DNA from: Cyclostephanos tholiformis
Taxonomy: Eukaryota > Bacillariophyta > Thalassiosirophyceae > Thalassiosirales > Thalassiosiraceae
Length of the DNA: 13,993 bases
Assembly: GCA_036939975.1 (NCBI GenBank)
Contig: JALLPB010000913.1
Coordinates: 1 to 13,993, forward strand
Direction: 5' to 3'
Made by a program: the position numbers and the translations under genes. Below, one piece after another: positions 9,607-13,993 of this stretch. Numbering within the stretch: position 1 is the first letter of the stretch; each line of letters begins with the position of its first letter. The notes beneath the pieces were generated by a model. The model made no database searches. It was given only the letters and a program-made list of their open reading frames with translations, and was not told the origin of the DNA.

Positions 9607-9747
9607 CGTCATCGTCGTCATTGTTGTCATCATCATTGTCATCATTGTCACCATTGTTGTCATCATCATCATTGTCATCGTCATTGTCATCATCATTGTC
9701 ATCATCGTCATTGTTGTCATTATCATTGTCATTGTTGTCATCGTCAT
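9607..9747. repeat. Compound trinucleotide microsatellite (GTC/ATC/ATT)
   Basis: About 47 triplets of GTC, ATC and ATT type make up this tract. On the minus strand they read as GAY and AAY codons, giving a continuous Asp/Asn tract. That frame has an ATG at 9778 and another at 9772 and stays open to 9470, running past the gag start at 9549 in a different frame. It may be a microsatellite in the element's leader, or the acidic N-terminus of gag thrown out of frame by repeat slippage. Confidence 0.85.
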
Positions 9748-9778
9748 GTAGTAGTAGATAATCAAATTCCATTCTCAC

Positions 9779-10085
9779 TCAATTTTAGAGGTACAGGCCC
9801 CTGCTTTGTGGCTAGATAGTCTGCATGACTTGCTTCAATTTATTTTATTCGGGGGGTAGTGCAGCGCTTTGTTTTGAAAATACTTAAAGACTACTAACTA
9901 GAAGCGCTGTTGCAACCATGCCATTGTGCTGCTTGTTTGTGAGAATGAGAGTCTCATTCTCAATGCCCAGGGCTCTTGCTCTTGTCTGGCCATCACCACA
10001 AAAGAAACAATTATATTTTGCACCCTCCAAACCACAGATGGTGTGACTATCTACAGTTAATAATTGTTTTTTTCTATTTATTTTA
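9779..10085. other. Spacer between the retroelement and the MULE region
   Basis: No gene is seen. The 5' end of the DIRS-like element (minus strand) and the left end of the MULE region must both lie near here. A 23-base palindrome occurs at 9940-9962. AGCGCT occurs twice, at about 9863 and 9902. GGGAAAAC at 10088, where the CAGCAC-type sequence begins, is a possible left tip of the MULE, but no partner end is in the window. Confidence 0.35.
9940..9962. repeat. Near-perfect palindrome, 11-base arms
   Basis: The arms TGAGAATGAGA and TCTCATTCTCA are perfect reverse complements separated by a single G. It lies upstream of the gag-like region on the minus strand. It could be a dimeric protein-binding site or part of an element terminus. 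The short palindrome TGAGATTGTCTCA of the 50-bp repeats is similar in style but not the same sequence. Confidence 0.7.
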
Positions 10086-10135
10086 AGGGAAAACTATCCG
10101 TCTACCATGCATTTTCAAAAACCACTGTCCCTGGA

Positions 10136-11294
10136 CAGCGGCATTAGACCATGCTGTTAGGATCTCGAACTCTTTTTCTTTTCTCATTTTTTTAGCAGCA
10201 TGGAAAGGATCCTGCTGCTCATGAGCAGCACAAAATGCTTTATCTTGTCTTGAGCAGCACTTATTGAAATCATCTTTCTGTGGGCAGCACATAATTGCTC
10301 CTTTTTTGAGTGAAAGTTGCTGTTCTAGGGCAGCACGTAATTGTTGATGTTCCCTTGGGCCTGTCTTACCATCTGTCGTAGTTTGTGTCATTGTGGTCCC
10401 GGTTGGTGTTGTATTTTTGCAATCCACTAACAGCACAAAATCATTTTTGCTGTCATTGGACAGCATTTAATTCGATGAGTGTTCCTCGTGCGGCATAGTG
10501 TGGAAATGAGCTACTCACATGCAGCACTAAATTAAACTTGATGTCTATCGATCTGCGTGGCAGAGGTAGTGGCTTTATTGTGTCAATGGATGGGGTAATT
10601 GATTTGCCCTCTTCTTTCCTTTGTCTGGGTGGGGTTTTAGGATCCATTGGATCAGCTTCCTTCAACCACCACTTCCTTCCAATGATAGGATCAATTGGAC
10701 CACCCAAAATTGTTTAGCGAAGTGAATGTGGGGCTTTCCGGATATGGCAGATAAGTCTATCAATGTCCTCGTTGGTGCTTGCACAGTTGCCACACTGCAA
10801 AGCAATAGATAAAAATAATGCTATTCTGTAGCATCACTTTTGTGAAGAAAGTACAATCCAGGCACAGCACTAAATTAAACCTGCTGCCTATTAACAGCAC
10901 TTAATTGGAATTGAATATTCCGTTATCCCGATACTATTTTCCTTGTTTTGCTGACAGCACAAAATAGAAAAAAATGTATCCTGCAGCAGCACTTTTGTGA
11001 AAGCACAATCCACGGACAGCATTAAATTAAACTTCATGTCCATCAACAGCATTTATTTGAAATTGAATATACCAATATCCCGATACTTGTATCCTTCTTT
11101 TGCTGAGAGCACAAACTTAAAAACTACTATCCAATAGCACCACGTTTTTGGAAATACAATCTACGCGCAGCACTAAATTAAAGTTAATGTCTATTGACAG
11201 CACTTAATCAAAATTTAATATACCATTTTCCCTAACTATTATTCTGTATTCGCTAACAGCACAAAATGTGAAATGTGCTATCTGTTAGCAGCAC
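10136..11294. repeat. CAGCAC box array with ~30-bp spacing
   Basis: CAGCAC or a one-base variant begins at 10196, 10226, 10255, 10285, 10331, 10431, 10461, 10522, 10865, 10895, 10955, 10987, 11017, 11047, 11107, 11168, 11198, 11257 and 11289, with a two-mismatch CAGCGG at 10136. Most intervals are 28-32 or 59-61 bases, i.e. one or two steps of 30. The boxes are usually followed by AT-rich tails such as TAAATTAA, TTAATT or AAAAT. A 340-bp gap (10530-10860) breaks the phase. The array lies just upstream of the MULE gene and resembles the repeated subterminal motifs of DNA transposons, where transposase binds. Binding is an inference. Confidence 0.8.
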
Positions 11295-11318
11295 TTTATT
11301 CAAAATGTTTTTTATGTC
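10865..11318. repeat. Three tandem ~151-bp higher-order units
   Basis: Units begin at 10865, 11017 and 11168, a period of 152 then 151. Each contains boxes at offsets of about 0, 30, 90 and 121. Shared internal segments include TAAATTAA after the first box, ATCCCGATAC near offset 65 (first two units), and a CACTTTTGTG-like segment near offset 125. The third unit is more diverged at its end and fades into 11319. A partial copy of the unit head lies at 10522-10550. Confidence 0.75.
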
Positions 11319-11448
11319 ACAATATTGTTTTGTAGGTTTGTGTGCAACACTTTTTTGCGAGCTGTTCAATTTTTGCGGAGAACACGTCCTCTTTCCCATT
11401 CGCTTTTTCAGTGTTATGTTGTCTGTTAACAGCATTATAAACAGAATC

Positions 11449-11751
11449 ATGGCCAAAACAGCACACTCCCCACCACTGCACCGGCAGCAGGATAAACGTC
11501 AGGCTGGTGCGATCTCTCTGGATTCCCCTACTTCTCAAACCCGGTGGTCTGCTTGGAATATCAACCCATCTCCTGCATCAGAAACAGCACACTCCCCATC
11601 ACCGCATTGGCAGCATGATAAACGTCAGGCTGGTGCAATCTCTCTGGATTCTCCTGCTTCTCGAACCTGGCGGTCTGCTTGGAATATCAACCCATCTCCT
11701 GCATCAATCTTGCTTTGGCCTTTTCAAAGAATACGCACACTGACCTACTAA
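11449..11751 (+). CDS. Possible N-terminal exon/ORF with 42-residue tandem repeats
   Basis: ATG at 11449 has A at -3 and G at +4, a good eukaryotic start context. The frame encodes about 100 residues made mostly of two copies of a 42-residue repeat containing DKRQAGAISLDSP and SAWNINPSPAS, with no known domain. It stops at 11751, inside a TACTAAC sequence. The acidic N-terminal region of the transposase continues from 11761 in another frame. The two could be joined by splicing or have been separated by an indel. Between the repeat copies I count 9 amino-acid-changing and 3 silent differences, so there is no clear sign of purifying selection. Confidence 0.35.
   Translation: MAKTAHSPPLHRQQDKRQAGAISLDSPTSQTRWSAWNINPSPASETAHSPSPHWQHDKRQAGAISLDSPASRTWRSAWNINPSPASILLWPFQRIRTLTY
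11455..11706 (+). repeat. 126-bp tandem duplication (two copies)
   Basis: 11455-11580 and 11581-11706 align end to end without gaps and agree at 114 of 126 positions. The length is a multiple of three, so the frame is kept. Each copy begins with a CAGCAC box (11459 and 11585), linking it to the noncoding array upstream. Confidence 0.95.
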
Positions 11752-12467
11752 CATATTCAGACTCTGGTGAAGATGACGCTAGTGACTCCAATGATGATGC
11801 TTCTTCTTCTTCTGCTAATGATACAGCTCATTGCAGTGGCAACCTTTACCATGACTTGCTCAATGCAGCATTGTTGGAAGACAATGTCCCTCCTGAATCA
11901 TTCACAGACAAGTCAAGAAAGGGTAAGGCTTCTGGAAGGAGGGCACATAAAGGAAGGCCACCTCCTCCGGCAACAAAGGGAATGAGTGAGGAGGAAGCTA
12001 AGGAGGCTATTGACAAGTGGAGGAAGGATTGGAAGAGCCAGAGGGATAAGAATCGTCGCAATAATCGCAAGTGTGCTTCTGTTGAGGGTCGTAGCTATGT
12101 TGAGGGGACAATTGTCTACACCGGGTGCACTCTAGACCAATTGCGAACAATGGAATCTGTTCTACAAGCGCCACTCCTTCAAGGACACACATTTCCAGAC
12201 AAGGACACTTTATACATGAGGATAGTTGAAGAGGCCAATCTATATGGCATCTTCATTAAGTCTGTCAGGAGTGATCCGTTCCAGCTTAATGTGGTTGGAT
12301 GTCGTGGAGATCCCTTTCATGTATATGCAACCTATGGCACGAGGGAGCAGCAGTGGACAGTTAAAATCTGCATCACACGTCATGCGGGGAGATTACTCTA
12401 TGTCAGTGGATCGGTGAAAAAAATAAGAAGGTTCCCAAGATACCTCCACTTGATGTTGGTGACCTAG
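11679..12467 (+). CDS. MULE transposase, N-terminal part
   Basis: The frame has an ATG at 11679, but convincing protein starts near 11757 (SDSGEDDASDSNDD). Domains in order are an acidic Ser/Asp-rich stretch, then a strongly basic segment (KGKASGRRAHKGRPPPP and KSQRDKNRRNNRK) that looks like a nuclear-localisation and DNA-binding region, one part being AT-hook-like (GRP). A MuDR-type N-terminal zinc-binding-like domain follows at about 12190-12400 (VVGCRGDPFHVYAT, then QQWTVKICITRH). The canonical pattern has a second Cys and a terminal H-x-C; here those positions are D and H-A-G, so metal binding may be impaired. At the seven-A run 12417-12423 the protein-like reading moves to the -1 frame. 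The stop at 12467 belongs to the abandoned frame. Confidence 0.7.
   Translation: MEYQPISCINLALAFSKNTHTDLLTYSDSGEDDASDSNDDASSSSANDTAHCSGNLYHDLLNAALLEDNVPPESFTDKSRKGKASGRRAHKGRPPPPATKGMSEEEAKEAIDKWRKDWKSQRDKNRRNNRKCASVEGRSYVEGTIVYTGCTLDQLRTMESVLQAPLLQGHTFPDKDTLYMRIVEEANLYGIFIKSVRSDPFQLNVVGCRGDPFHVYATYGTREQQWTVKICITRHAGRLLYVSGSVKKIRRFPRYLHLMLVT
11746..11760 (+). promoter_or_regulatory. Possible branch point and 3' splice site
   Basis: TACTAAC at 11746-11752 followed by ATATTCAG ending at 11760 matches the classic yeast-type branch site and acceptor, with nine bases from the branch A to the AG. It falls exactly where the repeat-bearing frame ends and the transposase frame takes over. I found no strong GTAAGT-like donor upstream; weak GT candidates in the right phase exist within the 126-bp repeats. 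Confidence 0.3.
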
Positions 12468-13993
12468 CTCTACCGGATGACAAGGAGGCGGTTGAAGGAA
12501 CATTTGATGATGATGGTGGTGGGCTCTTGTTGAAAGAAGGTATAGCTGATGACATTGTCGACAATGAAGATTCAAAAGTGGTTGGTGAACCGGACCTTAC
12601 TGGAGACAATGAGGACAACGTTCGACTCAAATCTCCCATGAAAGTAAAGTGGCTGGCACCTCTTTGCTACCAAGCAGTAGCCGCAACCCCAAACATCTCA
12701 ACGAAGGAGTTAGTTGCTGTGCTGAGTCCCTATGTCATTGACTTATTTCTCACAAATGCTTTAATTCAGACGGTTAGGACTACTGTTTGGAGTCAAGTTT
12801 TTGGGGATCCTGATACCAACATCTGCTATCTAAAACATCTCAAGGCACATCTAGAAGAAAATGGTCATGACTTCTCGTTTGTTCTAATGAAGCCAATTGA
12901 TGTTCGGAAGCGTTTGCTAAATGTGATCCTTGAGCAAAAGGTGAACGCGTTGAAGAAGGAAAACAAGTATATGACTAAGGTCCAGAAGATATCCTTCTTG
13001 GAGAAGTGGGAGGAAGCCAATCGTGAGATGTTGCATGATGCAGGTTTGGACAGTAGCTGCAGTGAAATCGAAGACAAGAAATTTCTTTCCGGAGTCTTCC
13101 TATCAATTGCGCCAGCAATTGATTCTGTTCCTCTTCTGCAGACAGTTTATCAAGCTGATGCAGCGCATACAAACTTTGGCAAGTACACTCTGTACTCATG
13201 TTATGGTATCAGTGCCAACTGCAATGCATTCCCTGTCGCAATGGCCATAATTTTTGGAAATGAAGACAAGGAAGGATGGTCACTATTTTGGAAGTTTGCT
13301 TCAACTATTCATCCTTCCCTAAATCATCCATCTGTCACAATCATCACGGATCAACAGAAGGGGTCTGTCGAGGCAATGGCTGAGGTTATACCAGATCCAG
13401 TGAATTTCTTCTGTTCATATCATCGGCAGAAGAATATCCTTACACAAGTCAAGGGTGGTAAGGGAGAGTATAGTGCCCATTGGTACTACCAGCTACTTCT
13501 TGGCTGTGGTCGAATAGAGACTATAGACAAGAACAGATTTGATGTTGCCAGCTCCATGGATGTGAATGCTCTGAGGTACATTCACATGGTGAATGACCAT
13601 CAGCAATTCCCTGCAGCAAGGGTGGCATATGGCGCTGCGATAGGACATGTCATTTACATGTACCAAAGGTCCTCTTCCTCTACTGCTGAGTCTATGAACG
13701 CTGCAAACAAGTCCGTGAGATCTAGAACAGCTGTTGACCCAATTAATGCCATCATTATCTTACTCAAGTTGGAATCCGAAAGATACAATCGTTACAGAAA
13801 TGAAGCCTGGGAGTGGAAGGAGGCACTAACACCTCATGGAAAGAGGTTGGCAGAGAATGCATTCAAAAATGTCAATCTACGAAACTATTCAATTTCAGTT
13901 GACGATGATCACACAGATAGGGTCAACTGCACAGTGACTTCAAATCGGACTGGATATCTGTACAGGTGTTGGTTTCCTAGAACTTATGATGAT
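12422..13993 (+). CDS. MULE transposase, catalytic part, open at the window end
   Basis: One frame is open from 12365 to the last base with no stop. From 12422 it reads as coherent protein (KKVPKIPPLDVGD onward), about 520 residues. After an acidic linker and a helical Lys/Glu-rich region it shows the MULE RNase-H-fold core. First Asp is in QADAAHTNFG (codon 13157), second Asp in IITDQQKGS (13349), then C-x2-H in CSYHRQKN (13412-13423), and Glu in STAESMNAAN (13688). Spacings are D-x63-D and D-x112-E, typical for the family. It would cut the element's ends and join them to target DNA in the nucleus. The usual C-terminal SWIM zinc finger would lie beyond the window. There is no in-frame ATG before 12638, so it depends on the upstream segment for its N-terminus. 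Confidence 0.85.

Larger units (their letters stand above)
10086..13993 (+). mobile_element. Mutator-like element (MULE), left part; extends beyond the window
   Basis: The span joins the CAGCAC array to the transposase gene on the plus strand. MULEs usually have long, sometimes repeat-rich terminal regions flanking a transposase gene, and insert with target duplications of about 9-11 bp. Only the left side is present here, so neither terminal inverted repeats nor target duplications can be tested. The left limit is a guess based on where box-like sequence first appears. Confidence 0.45.

Noticed and set aside
9558..9819. Plus-strand frames reading as Ser-rich or His/Cys-rich repeats
   Set aside because: They are simple translations of the trinucleotide microsatellite; no independent evidence of coding.
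10083..10707. Two minus-strand frames of 127 and 84 codons inside the CAGCAC array
   Set aside because: They cross box repeats and a unique gap, with no domain; the repeat structure explains their openness better.
10136..11294. CRISPR array
   Set aside because: The ~30-bp spacing is suggestive, but the repeated part is only about six bases, the intervals are not unique spacers between identical long repeats, and the context is eukaryotic transposons.
12414..12430. Canonical programmed -1 frameshift signal
   Set aside because: In the upstream frame the heptamer is G-AAA-AAA or A-AAA-ATA; neither allows full re-pairing in both ribosomal sites, and no clear downstream pseudoknot was seen. Kept only as an open question in the findings.

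Overview
The window looks like a transposable-element-rich stretch of a eukaryotic nuclear genome, most likely a stramenopile alga and probably a diatom. The reasons are the types of element present (a DIRS-like tyrosine-recombinase retroelement, a second degraded tyrosine recombinase of a kind I associate with diatom genomes, and a Mutator-like element), the roughly 40-45% GC composition, long gene-poor AT-rich spacers, and the absence of bacterial operon structure or ribosome binding sites. The organism call rests on recall of protein families and was not searched. No host housekeeping gene, tRNA or rRNA was recognised.

Layout. 1-2522 is AT-rich with no convincing gene; it holds a 50-bp direct repeat in two copies (260-309, 1031-1080) and some small hairpins. 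2523-3725 (minus) is a heavily broken tyrosine-recombinase pseudogene. 4091-4240 is a GC-rich island (91 of 150 bases G or C) with several nested hairpins and no known identity. 4637-9549 (minus) is a decayed DIRS-like retroelement. In transcription order it has a gag-like ORF ending in a CCCH-type zinc finger, a remnant of the end of reverse transcriptase (the catalytic RT core is deleted), RNase H, and a tyrosine recombinase whose start overlaps the RNase H frame. A trinucleotide microsatellite (9607-9747) lies just upstream of its gag start. 10136-11294 is a noncoding array of CAGCAC boxes spaced about 30 bp apart, organised in part as three 151-bp units. 11449-13993 (plus) is the 5' two-thirds or so of a Mutator-like (MULE) transposase gene, which runs off the window.

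How the parts relate. The two minus-strand tyrosine-recombinase elements are old: they have many frameshifts and stops, and key catalytic residues are lost in the second recombinase and in RNase H. The MULE gene looks much younger. Its catalytic part is one uninterrupted frame of about 540 codons with D, D, C-x2-H and E motifs in place, and only one clear -1 frame break in a run of seven A's. The CAGCAC array directly precedes the MULE gene, and its motif continues into a 126-bp duplicated coding repeat, so array and gene probably belong to one element. The array may be its terminal or subterminal region.
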